NCBI GenBank assembly: GCA_002704915.1
Contig: PAIP01000034.1
Coordinates: 379,827 to 443,826 of the forward strand
Length of the DNA stretch: 64,000 nt
From: Parvularcula sp.
GTDB taxonomy: Bacteria; Pseudomonadota; Alphaproteobacteria; Caulobacterales; Parvularculaceae
Reading direction: 5' to 3'
The notes below the pieces were generated by a model. It searched no databases and had not been told where the DNA came from. It was given only the letters and a program-made list of their open reading frames with translations. A program made the position numbers and the translations under genes. This document shows, piece by piece, positions 9,029-17,715 of the stretch (its first letter is position 1; each line of letters opens with the position of its first letter).

Positions 9029-9868
9029 TCAGTAATACTGGTTCGGCATAAAGGCGGCGGGCGCCTTATTGAGAACTGTGCCGAGGATATTGGTCTTGCC
9101 CAGAATTCGCTTGGCCTCTTTGAGGTCTTCCACTCTGGTGTCGCCGCTGGCGGCTACAAGCAGGGCGCAGTCAACCTTAGGTAGAAAAGCAAGGGTGTCG
9201 TCACAGCCAAGCAGCGGGGACATGTCGAATATGACCACGCGGGAGCCGAAATCATGGATTGCGGTGTCGATCAGTTCGTCTGCTTTCGGCGAGGTCAGAT
9301 GCTCGGCGCCGCGCCGCGTCACCCGTTCATTGGCCACCAAAACGACGTCAGACAGGCCTGGCCGCACCGCGACGTCCCGCGCTGTGCATTTGCCTTCGAA
9401 AAAATCCAGCGAAGACGGCGCATCCTGTACGCCTAAATAGCGCGCTACGCTGGGCCGGTAGAAGTCGAGGTCAACAAGGGTCGCCCGTGAACCGGGTTTT
9501 GAACTGATGGCGATGGCGAGATTAATGGCGGTTACGGTTTTGCCCGCGCCCGAGCCGGGGGAGACCACGGCGATTGTTCTCCATCCTTCCGCGTCGAGCT
9601 TTTGCAGCGCGCGGGTGCGCAAGACCCGATAGGCGTTCAACACCGGGTCCTGCTCATTGGCGATGATCCGGTTGCGGCCGAAGCTGTCGACGTTGCATTG
9701 AACGGACGGCAGGTTGAGCGGATCCTGGCCGGCGGGTGCGGCCTCGGGCTCCGGCGCGGCGCGCACGGGCCGGACAGCCGCAGGCGCTTCCGCCGCCTTG
9801 GGCGCATCCTGCACGACGCCGTCGCGCGTGTGCCGGGCTCTTGTAACTGCGTTACGAATTCGGTCCAT
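9029..9868 (-). CDS. CpsD/CapB-type ATPase (BY-kinase family) of the exopolysaccharide locus
   Basis: This 279-residue cytoplasmic P-loop protein belongs to the bacterial tyrosine kinase/MinD-like family that works with Wzz proteins to control polysaccharide length. Walker A is SPGSGAGKT (residues 103-111), Walker A' is TLVDLDFYRP and Walker B is VVIFDMSPLL. The first 60 residues are an Ala/Pro-rich linker. The C-terminus ends MPNQYY, so only two tyrosines remain of the usual autophosphorylated cluster; whether it is an active kinase is uncertain. It follows the Wzz gene by 36 bp with AAGGCGAAG before its ATG, the split kinase/co-polymerase arrangement seen in exosortase loci. Confidence 0.88.
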   Translation of the reverse strand: MDRIRNAVTRARHTRDGVVQDAPKAAEAPAAVRPVRAAPEPEAAPAGQDPLNLPSVQCNVDSFGRNRIIANEQDPVLNAYRVLRTRALQKLDAEGWRTIAVVSPGSGAGKTVTAINLAIAISSKPGSRATLVDLDFYRPSVARYLGVQDAPSSLDFFEGKCTARDVAVRPGLSDVVLVANERVTRRGAEHLTSPKADELIDTAIHDFGSRVVIFDMSPLLGCDDTLAFLPKVDCALLVAASGDTRVEDLKEAKRILGKTNILGTVLNKAPAAFMPNQYY

Positions 9869-9904
9869 GGAACTTCGCCTTACCTGGAAACTCTTTTCAA
9901 AAGA

Positions 9905-11563
9905 TCACAACGCGGGCTCTGGCGCCGGCTCGGGCGACAGGGAGCGCTTTTTGTTTTTGCGTTTGCCCCGCCGCCATGATGGCGGCCTGATGGCCGGGAA
10001 ACGGCCGCCCTTGTCGCCTTCGCTATAAATATAGGGAATGACCGCGATCGGCGCGGCTTCCATCACGGATGAGAGGTGATTGCGTCCGCGAATGCGCCCC
10101 TGGAGAAGCTCAAGCCCGACTGCGACAAGCCCGCCGAAGCCGAGGGCGCCGAACACGGCCATGACAAGAAGTTTGGGCCGGTCGGGGCTTGACGGTTTGT
10201 CAGGCTGCAGCGCCGGCTCGAGAATGGAGAATTTTTCCGCTTGCTGATTTTCTTCAAGATTTTCAGCAATCTGCGCATCGCCGCGTTTGGCGAGCACGTC
10301 CTGATATTCCTGGAATAGATTGTCATAGTCGCGGGTCAGCCCGGTGATGCCGCGCTCAACTTCCGGCGTGCGCGCTATGCGTTCTTCCAGATCAGCGATC
10401 TGCGCCATGGCGGCGTCCGCCTGTTTCGTCAGCATGCGGATGCGATTTTCGATGACCGCGATCCGGCCTTCCATCTGGACGCCGGCGATATCCTGACTTC
10501 CTCTGCGGGTCTCTTCCGATATCCGGTCCGATAGGGCGTTGCGGGCGGCTTCAACATTTGCTTCCGCGGCGGCGATGGCGTCCTCGTCGGGCGTTTCAGC
10601 GGCTTCGAGGTCGTTCAGCTTCTCTTCGGCCGCGCCCAATGCCTCGCGAAGCTGGCGAATTTCTTCGCTGGGCGCCATGCGCGCCTTGATGGACGCGATC
10701 TCTTCGCGCTTGGCGATGACTTCGGGATAATTGTCGCGATAGGTCGCGCGCAGTCGGGCAAGTTCAGCCTCAAGCCGCGCAAGTTCTGTGGTCAGGCTCG
10801 AATCGCCGCCAGTGCCGCTGATCAGTTGGGTTTCCAGAAACCGCTTTTCTTCCTCAAGCTGCGTAATCGACGACTCGGCGTTGCTCAGCGTGTTGCGCGC
10901 GCGCTCAAGCATATTGAGGTGCATATCGAGATGTTCAGGAAGAGCGTTAGCGTTCGCCGCTTTATACTGGGAGACACGTTCTTCCATACTCGCGACTTCC
11001 TCACGCAGCCGCGCTGCTTCGCGTTCGAAGAATTCCGTTGTGTTGGACGCGCCGGCGGTGCGGGTTCGCACGTCTTCATCAAGGAACAGGGTGATGAACT
11101 TGTTGGCGACGAGATAGGCCTTGTTCGGATCCTGATCCGTATAGGAGACGGTGAAGGCAATGGTGTTGTCGCGGCCCGCGCTGCGCGCTTGCGAGGATGT
11201 GGTGATAAGATCCACACGAAGGCGATTGCGCATCAGATTGACGCGTTCGCTTTCCGACAGGCCAAGTGAGCGCGGGAAAAGATCGTATTCATCGGCGACT
11301 TCCAGCAGCCGGTTGCGCGTCATCACACGCTGGCGAATGGTCGAGATCCGTTCCTGCGCATAGGAGTTGATCGTGGACCGGACATATTCGGTCGGGATCT
11401 GCTGGGATTCGACGAGGATCGTGCCCTGGGCCGTATATTTGGCCGGCAACAGCATGACCGCGAGGATGCCGAGCGGGGCGAGCACAATCACCGGAAGGAT
11501 GAAGGCCAGAAAACGGCGCTTCAGAATAATCAGGATGTCTTCTAATGAGAATTCTTCACCCAT
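9905..11563 (-). CDS. Wzz/GumC-type polysaccharide chain-length determinant
   Basis: A 552-residue inner-membrane co-polymerase. It has a first transmembrane helix near residues 17-37 (FILPVIVLAPLGILAVML), a long periplasmic coiled coil (about residues 160-420, many Glu/Ala/Arg heptads) and a second helix near 455-478 (LLVMAVFGALGFGGLVAVGL), ending in a basic Lys/Arg tail. Such proteins set the length of Wzy-made polysaccharides, with a CpsD-type ATPase docking on the cytoplasmic tail. It resembles the exosortase-associated chain-length family in size and layout. Ribosome site AAGGA is before ATG 11563. A separate promoter is likely because a strong terminator lies between it and the exosortase gene. 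Confidence 0.9.
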   Translation of the reverse strand: MGEEFSLEDILIILKRRFLAFILPVIVLAPLGILAVMLLPAKYTAQGTILVESQQIPTEYVRSTINSYAQERISTIRQRVMTRNRLLEVADEYDLFPRSLGLSESERVNLMRNRLRVDLITTSSQARSAGRDNTIAFTVSYTDQDPNKAYLVANKFITLFLDEDVRTRTAGASNTTEFFEREAARLREEVASMEERVSQYKAANANALPEHLDMHLNMLERARNTLSNAESSITQLEEEKRFLETQLISGTGGDSSLTTELARLEAELARLRATYRDNYPEVIAKREEIASIKARMAPSEEIRQLREALGAAEEKLNDLEAAETPDEDAIAAAEANVEAARNALSDRISEETRRGSQDIAGVQMEGRIAVIENRIRMLTKQADAAMAQIADLEERIARTPEVERGITGLTRDYDNLFQEYQDVLAKRGDAQIAENLEENQQAEKFSILEPALQPDKPSSPDRPKLLVMAVFGALGFGGLVAVGLELLQGRIRGRNHLSSVMEAAPIAVIPYIYSEGDKGGRFPAIRPPSWRRGKRKNKKRSLSPEPAPEPAL

Positions 11564-11646
11564 GGGGTCCTTGCTCTGTTTCGGCCGGGCGGAGCCCCGT
11601 ACACGCTCCTGACCCTGTCTTTAACCCAATATATTGTAACCCAATT

Positions 11647-11662
11647 TGCAAATATTGCGCCG
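11647..11662 (-). promoter_or_regulatory. Candidate sigma-54 promoter for the Wzz-CpsD operon
   Basis: On the minus strand the 16-mer CGGCGCAATATTTGCA matches the -24/-12 consensus TGGCACGNNNNTTGCA at the invariant GG and GC with exact spacing and has a full TTGCA. Predicted start of transcription is near 11635, about 70 bp upstream of the Wzz ATG. Three of the less conserved positions differ. Exosortase/PEP-CTERM loci are known to use sigma-54, which supports the call. Confidence 0.5.
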
Positions 11663-11803
11663 TTTTCAAGGCGCTCGGCCGGTTTTAGCCTGTCTTCAAC
11701 GCCGCCGCCGCTGGGCGGGCTTCGCCATAGGCCCGATATTCCGGCGTATTTTATCCGGATTTTCTGAAGCGGAGCTTAGCAAGCGCAGCAAAAAGAAAAA
11801 ACC

Positions 11804-11845
11804 TAAAAAAAACCGCCCCTTGCCGGATTTTCGTTTAAGGGGCGG
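11804..11845 (-). terminator. Rho-independent terminator after the exosortase gene
   Basis: A perfect 9-bp stem CCGCCCCTT (11813-11821) / AAGGGGCGG (11837-11845) is followed on the minus strand by TTTTTTTTAGG and more T-rich sequence. It sits 25 bp beyond the exosortase stop codon. The rest of the 307-bp gap 11564-11870 holds only the sigma-54-like site and no gene. Confidence 0.88.
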
Positions 11846-11870
11846 CTTCTGGAAGATAGTTGCGCGCGAT

Positions 11871-13496
11871 CTAATCGTTGGGATCGAATTCCTGCGTTGC
11901 GGGCGCGTCGGCGGCCGGGATGTAGGGATCCAGCATGGGGTCCAGCGTTCGCAGGAAACCCTGAAGACGCTCATCGGCATCGCCGATGAATTCATCTTGC
12001 CCCACCGGGGTCATGATCCGGATCATCGCCCCGTCGGTCCGGCGCAGCTTTACGGCGTCGAGAATAAGAAAGGACTTCATCACAAATTCATTCGCTAGGC
12101 GCCGTCCGCGCTGGTCATACCAGTAATATACAAGCTGACGCACGCCGCGATTCTCGATGATGATCCGGTTGTAACGGAATGTTTCGCCATTCTCGAGCGT
12201 CGCAGTCGCATAGTCATGTTCGGCGATCTGCCAGCCGCCGCCAGGAATGCACTGGCGCGGAGAGTGCCAGCTATGGCCGTGACGCTGCATGTTCAGATAG
12301 GCGATATAGAGATTGAAGAGTTCGCCGTCAGGGTTTTGCAGATTGGTGATAACATAATCGTCGGCGCCGAGAACGTTCAACGTGTCGGCATCGACTTCCT
12401 GAATTTCGCTGCGCCATCCTTCGAGCTCGTAAGGCAGCCCGGACAGGTCAGCCCGATCCGGAACGCGCAATATGTTCGATGTGCCGAAATGCACATAGGC
12501 GCCGGCGGCCACAAGAATGACAAGCGATATCAGCGCATGCAGCGTAAACCGGCTCTCGCTCCAGGCGCTTTCGGCGGGCTGTGCTTTAATGTCAGGCAGG
12601 CCGAGTAGATCCGTCATGGATTTGCGGCCGGAAAGCCTGGAAAGAAGCGCAATCACCGCAAACAGGAGAGCCAGGCAAAGGAGAAAAACAACCCAGCCTT
12701 CGAACATGTGGATAAAGCCTTCGGCATGCTCGGGTCCGAAGCGTTGTACCAGAATGCCGGTCACAGCAATCCGGAAGGAGTTCATGACGATGGTGATGGG
12801 GATCGTCGACAGGAACACGATTGCCCGCTGCCAGAGCGGAGCGTGAAAGAGATACGCTGCGAGGAAGCCAAGGCTCAAAAAAGGAAACAGGTATCGCAAA
12901 CCGGAGCAGGCTTCGGCGACCTGGAGTTTATAGTCGCCGAGATCGATGATGTTGCCTGAAAGGTAAACAGGAATGCTCAGCAGTTCGATCATCCACACGC
13001 CAAGCTGCGATGACCAGAGCTGAAAATGCTGCGACAGGATGGTGATGAACCAATAGGGCGGCGGGACCATGAACAGCATGAAGCCGATGGGCAAAAGCGT
13101 CAGCCAGAAAATCTTCCAGCCGCCCAGCGCCAGCGCCAGTGACGAAAAAAGCAGGATCATGGCGAGATGCTGGAAAATCATCAGCGATGTGACGGTGAGT
13201 TCGGACAAGATCAGCACCAGCGCCGAAATGGCGACGCCGGCAAGGCCCAGCGCCACTGGCTTGCCCAGGCTGCCTTTCAGGGCGTCTCGCCGCGACCACA
13301 GGATCCAGCCGGCGATCACCGGCAGGAAATAGCCATGGCTGAGTTCCTGCTGCTCGCCCCAGCGCATGAAAAGGTTCTCGATTCCATTGAAAAAGGCGAA
13401 CGCCGTCGCAATCGCCAAAGCGCCCGCCAGATAAAGCGGAGGAAGCGAAAAGCTCGCCCCGGATGGGGAAGATTGCGCGGTGCTGGTGTCGGACAT
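11871..13496 (-). CDS. xrtD: Exosortase D fused to an EpsI domain (VPLPA-CTERM specific)
   Basis: A 541-residue integral membrane transpeptidase-like enzyme that recognises and cleaves C-terminal sorting tails of exported proteins. About eight membrane helices fill residues 20-290. The catalytic triad is visible: Cys197 in EACSGLR, Arg242 in NSFRI and His263 in FIHMFEG. The C-terminal 200 residues form an EpsI/DUF3485 domain (residues about 320-530), a fusion typical of the VPLPA-CTERM-specific exosortase D class. A cognate substrate with a VPVPGALPLL tail is at 697-1389. It is the first gene of the left arm, followed by a strong terminator. Confidence 0.93.
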   Translation of the reverse strand: MSDTSTAQSSPSGASFSLPPLYLAGALAIATAFAFFNGIENLFMRWGEQQELSHGYFLPVIAGWILWSRRDALKGSLGKPVALGLAGVAISALVLILSELTVTSLMIFQHLAMILLFSSLALALGGWKIFWLTLLPIGFMLFMVPPPYWFITILSQHFQLWSSQLGVWMIELLSIPVYLSGNIIDLGDYKLQVAEACSGLRYLFPFLSLGFLAAYLFHAPLWQRAIVFLSTIPITIVMNSFRIAVTGILVQRFGPEHAEGFIHMFEGWVVFLLCLALLFAVIALLSRLSGRKSMTDLLGLPDIKAQPAESAWSESRFTLHALISLVILVAAGAYVHFGTSNILRVPDRADLSGLPYELEGWRSEIQEVDADTLNVLGADDYVITNLQNPDGELFNLYIAYLNMQRHGHSWHSPRQCIPGGGWQIAEHDYATATLENGETFRYNRIIIENRGVRQLVYYWYDQRGRRLANEFVMKSFLILDAVKLRRTDGAMIRIMTPVGQDEFIGDADERLQGFLRTLDPMLDPYIPAADAPATQEFDPND

Positions 13497-13598
13497 AACG
13501 GGAGGGTGTTTCCTGAATTTTCGTTAGGGCTCGTCCCTGTGACCGGCCCTCATTTACGCCGCCGCGTTCTTTGCGCAGCTTTTTTCAGACGGGATTTG

Positions 13599-13614
13599 AG
13601 CAAGAATGGCGCCG
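13599..13614 (-). promoter_or_regulatory. Candidate sigma-54 promoter for the exosortase gene
   Basis: The minus strand reads CGGCGCCATTCTTGCT, which has the invariant GG and GC elements 12 bp apart and TTGC at -12. It is very like the site upstream of the Wzz gene (shared CGGCGC, TTGC). Predicted start near 13587 leaves a leader of about 90 bp before the exosortase ATG. Confidence 0.45.
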
Positions 13615-13845
13615 ATCATTCGCGTCGCCGGGGCTCAAAGTAAAGGCCCGGATGGGGACTATCGGCTGGACGCATTAACCTTTCCTGGCCCGGATTAAGC
13701 TTGATATTCTCTAAAAACATTAATCATAACAATTTCTTACAATATTGTTGATTGGCGGTTCCCGGCTTTCGGATTTAGCGCAACCCCATGATTTTCACGG
13801 TATTGTGGGGTAAAAAAACTCTGAAGGACACGCAAGGGGTGAATC

Positions 13846-13861
13846 TGGCCCGCGGTTTGCT
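13846..13861 (+). promoter_or_regulatory. Sigma-54 promoter for the right-arm operon
   Basis: The sequence TGGCCCGCGGTTTGCT matches the sigma-54 consensus TGGCACGNNNNTTGCW at every conserved position except one (C for A). Predicted transcription start is near 13872, about 90 bp before the WecG-STAS ATG. This is the best sigma-54 match I found in the window. Confidence 0.65.
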
Positions 13862-13959
13862 GTCAGGAGACCGAAGCGTGCAAACGCATCGTGGTTTACA
13901 CAAACCCCGGTTTCGAACCGAAACGTCCTTAAGGCGTTAACTCTGGAACAGTCTTTTTG

Positions 13960-15171
13960 ATGAGCATGAGCGATCCCCTTCCAAACCAGTCAGCGCAGGT
14001 CAGCGACGTCGAGTCGGCGGTGGCGCCGCTGCGGCGCGATGATTTCGACCGCGATGTCTGGTGCCTGATGGGGTTGGCTGTGGACGCGGCGGACATTACC
14101 CGCGCCGTCGCCGCCATTGATGACGCCGTGCGCACACGCCGCAAGCTCTCTTTCGTGACGCCCAACGTGAATTTTCTGGCCAGAGCCATGAAAGACGAAG
14201 GCGCGCGCCGGGATATTCTGAACGCCGATCTCAGCCTGGCCGATGGCGCGCCGCTCGTCGCCATGGCCAAGATGCTGGGCGTGCCCTTGAAATCGCGGGT
14301 TGCCGGTTCAGATCTTTTCGAAGCGTTGCGCCGCCGTCCGGCTTTTGCCGGCCGTCCGTTGAAAGTCTTCTTTTTCGGGGGGCGCCCGGGCGCTGCCGAG
14401 GCAGCTTTCTCAGCAATAAATCGCGAGAAGGGTGGGGTTGAGGCTGTGGGCTGGCATAATCCCGGTTTCGGCGACGTGGAAAGCATGAGCTCCGATGAGG
14501 TGCTGGCCAAGATCAATGCGACGGAACCTGACTTTGTGATGGTGGCGCTCGGCGCCGCCAAGGGGCAGGCCTGGATTGAGCGCAACAAGGATCGCCTGAC
14601 CGCGCCTGTGACGGCGCATCTCGGCGCGGTGGTCGACTTCACGGCCGGGGGCGTCGCGCGCGCCCCGGTTTGGGTCCAGAGATCGGGTTTTGAGTGGTTG
14701 TGGCGCATCAAGGAAGAGCCGTCCCTGTGGCGGCGTTATTTCAGTGACGGGATCGCGCTGGCCGGACTGGCGCTAACGGGTCTTGCGCCCCAGTTGGGCA
14801 AGGGCCGCGCCCCGGGCGGCAAGGCTGATGCTGCGCTGACGCCGGCGGCGGGCGAGAGCATCATTCGCCTTTCCGGCGTGCTCGGACAGGGCGCGCTTCA
14901 GCCGGTCCGTGAGGCGTTCCGCGCGGCGGCCGCCCGCGGTCTCCCGGTCCGGCTCGACCTTGCCGGCGCGACCGCGGTCGACTGCGCCTTTCTGGGACAG
15001 GTCCTGATGCTGGAAAAACACCTTGCACAAAGAGGAGCGGAGATTTCGCTTACAGGCGCCAACCGTCGCATAGGCTCCCTTTTCCGCGCGAATAGAATGA
15101 ATTACGCCCGCCTGGCGGATGGCGAACAGGCCGTGAGCCAGGAGCCGGGCCTGCGTAAAGCGGCGCTTTAG
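13960..15171 (+). CDS. WecG/TagA/CpsF glycosyltransferase fused to a C-terminal STAS domain
   Basis: Residues 30-265 of this 403-residue protein form a WecG/TagA-type (GT26) transferase that would add a sugar to an undecaprenyl-linked acceptor at the membrane. The pattern FVTPNVNFLARA, the catalytic Asp in LADGAPL (Asp95), AGSDLF, and the tail VDFTAGGVARAP ... FEWLWRIKEEP are clear. The usual PKQE loop is changed to AAKGQ (199-203). Residues 298-385 are a STAS domain (IIRLSGVLG ... RLDLAGATAVDCAFLGQV); the phospho-Ser of anti-sigma antagonists is replaced (Asp341-Cys-Ala). I take the ATG at 13960; 13966 is also possible. First gene of the right arm. Confidence 0.88.
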   Translation: MSMSDPLPNQSAQVSDVESAVAPLRRDDFDRDVWCLMGLAVDAADITRAVAAIDDAVRTRRKLSFVTPNVNFLARAMKDEGARRDILNADLSLADGAPLVAMAKMLGVPLKSRVAGSDLFEALRRRPAFAGRPLKVFFFGGRPGAAEAAFSAINREKGGVEAVGWHNPGFGDVESMSSDEVLAKINATEPDFVMVALGAAKGQAWIERNKDRLTAPVTAHLGAVVDFTAGGVARAPVWVQRSGFEWLWRIKEEPSLWRRYFSDGIALAGLALTGLAPQLGKGRAPGGKADAALTPAAGESIIRLSGVLGQGALQPVREAFRAAAARGLPVRLDLAGATAVDCAFLGQVLMLEKHLAQRGAEISLTGANRRIGSLFRANRMNYARLADGEQAVSQEPGLRKAAL

Positions 15172-15234
15172 GACGGGCGTTGTAACCAAGTTCCAACAGT
15201 GGCAAACCCAAAAGCCTTAGTAAGAAGGGCGGAG

Positions 15235-17658
15235 ATGATGACGGCGATGACAACAAAGAAACAGCAAGCGGGCCGGAACAGGCGTTCCAGAATTTCACAA
15301 CTTCTCGCAGTCTCGGCGCTGGCGCTGGTCGCCGCCTGTGCATCGCCTGAAGAGAAGGTGGCGCGCTATTCGAGCGAGGCTGCTGAGTTTCTTGAAGAGG
15401 GCGATCTCAACAAGGCCTACATTCAGTATCAAAACGCGCTCAAGATCAATGAAGAGCATGTGCCATCTCTCCTCGGCCTCGCGGAAATCGCTGAAGAGCG
15501 CCAGGACTTTCAGTCGATGTTCGGCCTTTTACAGCGCGCCGTGCGCCTCGATGCCACGCTCGTCGATCCCCATGTGAAGCTCGGAAAGCTTTATCTGATC
15601 GGCAGCGACGAAACGACCGCTCTCGAAGAAGCGGAAAAAGCGCTGGAGCTGGACCCCGACAATATCGGGGCGCGGAGTCTTAAAGCAGGGGTTCTTCTGA
15701 AAATCGGCGACAGTGCCGGCGCTTTGGAGCTTGCCGATGAAGTGATTGCGGAGGACCCCGCAAACCCGGAAGCGGTGACAGTGCGGGTTACGGAATACGC
15801 CTCAAATGGCGGCTGGGAAAAGGCGCTTGACGAGCTGAACCGTGCGCTTGAGATCAATCCGCAAGTTGCGATGCTGCAGCTATTGCGTATCCACGCCCTT
15901 AAAACGCTCGATCGCGGCGAGGACATGCGCAACGCCTATGCGGAGCTGATTGAATTGTTTCCCGATCAGCCGGCCTATCGTCGCGTCTATGCAAATGAGC
16001 TGTTGAAGGAAAACGATTACGCCGCCGCCCGCGAACAGCTTGAGGCGATTGTGGATCTGGAGCCGGCCAATCTGAGCGCAAAGCTTGATGTGATCCGCCT
16101 TGCGAACGCCGCCAAGGGCGCTGACGCCGCCGAAGCGAAGTTGCGCGCTTATGTGGATGCCGAGCCGGACAATGCGGATCTCAAATTTGCGCTGGCGGAT
16201 TTTTATACGGAGTCGGAGCAATCGGAAAAGGCGCGGGAGATTCTCGATCGGCTTGCTGAAAGCGACGATCTCGATGTTGCGTTGAAAGCCAAGAACAAGA
16301 TTGCGTCGATCCTGTTTGGGAATGGCGAACGGGAACAGGCAGCGGCGCTTATCGACGACGTGCTCGAGGCTGACGAGTACAATACCGATGCGCTGCTTCG
16401 CCGCGCCGCGCTGCAGATCGAAGATGAAGAATACGATCAGGCGATCAACAATCTTCGCGCCATCCTGAACAACAGCCCGGAAACATATAAGGCGATGGTC
16501 CTGATGGCCGCGGCCTTCGAGCGTCAGGATAATTTCAGTTTCGCGCAGGCCGAACTGGCGAAGGCGTTTGAAGCGAGTAATAAAGATGCAGAAGTGGCGC
16601 GTCAGTTTGCGCGGTTTCTCCTGCGGCGTAAAAACACGGAGCGAGCCGAAGAAGTCCTCGAAGACTCCCTTTCCGTCAATCCGCGGAACGTTGAAAATCT
16701 GCGCCTGCTTGCGTCGATCCGCCTTGCAAAACAGGATTGGCGCGGCGCTGAGGAAGTTGGCGACATGCTGACTCGCGCCGGTCAGGACAATGGCCTCGCG
16801 TCAACGGTCAAATCCGCCGCCTATGTGGGGCTTCAGGATTATGACAGCGTGATCGAAACGCTTTCAGCGCAGAACGCAAATGCTCCGCTTACAGGCGCGT
16901 CGCTCAATGCGCTCATAGACGCCTATATTCGCGAGGACCGCGTCGGTGAAGCGGAAGAGCTTCTGGCCCGCATGCTCGATGCAGACCCCGAGCATTATGG
17001 CGCCCGCCTGCTTCTTGCGCGCGTTTATCTCGCGAAAGGCGAGAAGGAGAATTATGAAAGCGCTCTATTAAGAGCGACGGAGACACATCCGGAGCGGGCG
17101 GCGGCCTATGACTATCTTTACCGCCACTATCTCAGTGAAAACCGCCGCGATGAGGCCGGGCAACTGATTGAGCGCGGCATGCGGGCCGCGCCCGAAAATA
17201 CGGCTCTCAAAATCTTCAAAGCGGATATATTGCTGAATGAAGGCGACCGGGAAGGGGCTTTTGCGCTTTACAGCGAGCTCATTGAGGAGCGGCCGAATGA
17301 CCGCATCATCGCCAACAACTTTGTGAGCCTTTCCAGCGATCTGCGTCAGGACGAGGCGAGCATTGCGCGCGCGCTCGAAGTTGCGAAGACGATGGAGAGC
17401 GTCGAAAACCCTTATTACCGCGATACGGTTGGCTGGGCTTATTACCGCGCTGGCGACTACGAAAAGGCGGTTGAATATCTGTCGCAGGCCGTGGAAGGCG
17501 CAGGCGATAATCCGGAAATACGCTATCATCTCGGCGCGGCTCAACTCGCCAGCGGCGACGATGCCGCAGCGCGTGAGAATCTTGAAAGAGCATTGAGCCT
17601 CGGCGGCGACGACTTTACCTTCGCCGAAGAGACGCAAGCCCTTTTGTCGCAATTGTAG
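15235..17658 (+). CDS. prsT: PrsT-type TPR lipoprotein of the exosortase system
   Basis: About 807 residues. The N-terminus has a basic region and lipoprotein signal peptide ending in the lipobox VAAC, followed by about twenty TPR-like helical pairs (repeated A..Y..AL..NP patterns) to the end. Long TPR lipoproteins (PrsT family) are a fixed part of PEP-CTERM/exosortase exopolysaccharide loci and are thought to scaffold assembly or export in the periplasm. I place the start at ATG 15235 after AAGGGCGGAG; ATGs at 15238 and 15247 and a GTG at 15199 are alternatives. It lies 63 bp after the WecG-STAS gene and is probably in the same operon. Confidence 0.88.
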   Translation: MMTAMTTKKQQAGRNRRSRISQLLAVSALALVAACASPEEKVARYSSEAAEFLEEGDLNKAYIQYQNALKINEEHVPSLLGLAEIAEERQDFQSMFGLLQRAVRLDATLVDPHVKLGKLYLIGSDETTALEEAEKALELDPDNIGARSLKAGVLLKIGDSAGALELADEVIAEDPANPEAVTVRVTEYASNGGWEKALDELNRALEINPQVAMLQLLRIHALKTLDRGEDMRNAYAELIELFPDQPAYRRVYANELLKENDYAAAREQLEAIVDLEPANLSAKLDVIRLANAAKGADAAEAKLRAYVDAEPDNADLKFALADFYTESEQSEKAREILDRLAESDDLDVALKAKNKIASILFGNGEREQAAALIDDVLEADEYNTDALLRRAALQIEDEEYDQAINNLRAILNNSPETYKAMVLMAAAFERQDNFSFAQAELAKAFEASNKDAEVARQFARFLLRRKNTERAEEVLEDSLSVNPRNVENLRLLASIRLAKQDWRGAEEVGDMLTRAGQDNGLASTVKSAAYVGLQDYDSVIETLSAQNANAPLTGASLNALIDAYIREDRVGEAEELLARMLDADPEHYGARLLLARVYLAKGEKENYESALLRATETHPERAAAYDYLYRHYLSENRRDEAGQLIERGMRAAPENTALKIFKADILLNEGDREGAFALYSELIEERPNDRIIANNFVSLSSDLRQDEASIARALEVAKTMESVENPYYRDTVGWAYYRAGDYEKAVEYLSQAVEGAGDNPEIRYHLGAAQLASGDDAAARENLERALSLGGDDFTFAEETQALLSQL

Positions 17659-17715
17659 AAAGTTGACCGCGAGGCCTTAACATCGTCGGGCTGACGCAAT
17701 GAAAGCATTGACGTA

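Larger units (their letters stand above)
13497..13959. other. Divergent control region between the two arms of the exopolysaccharide locus
   Basis: This 463-bp gap separates the exosortase gene (minus) from the WecG-STAS gene (plus). It holds one sigma-54-like site facing each way (13599-13614 and 13846-13861) and an AT-rich patch around 13690-13750 that could bind an activator or bend DNA. I found no small gene or RNA with support. Confidence 0.6.
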
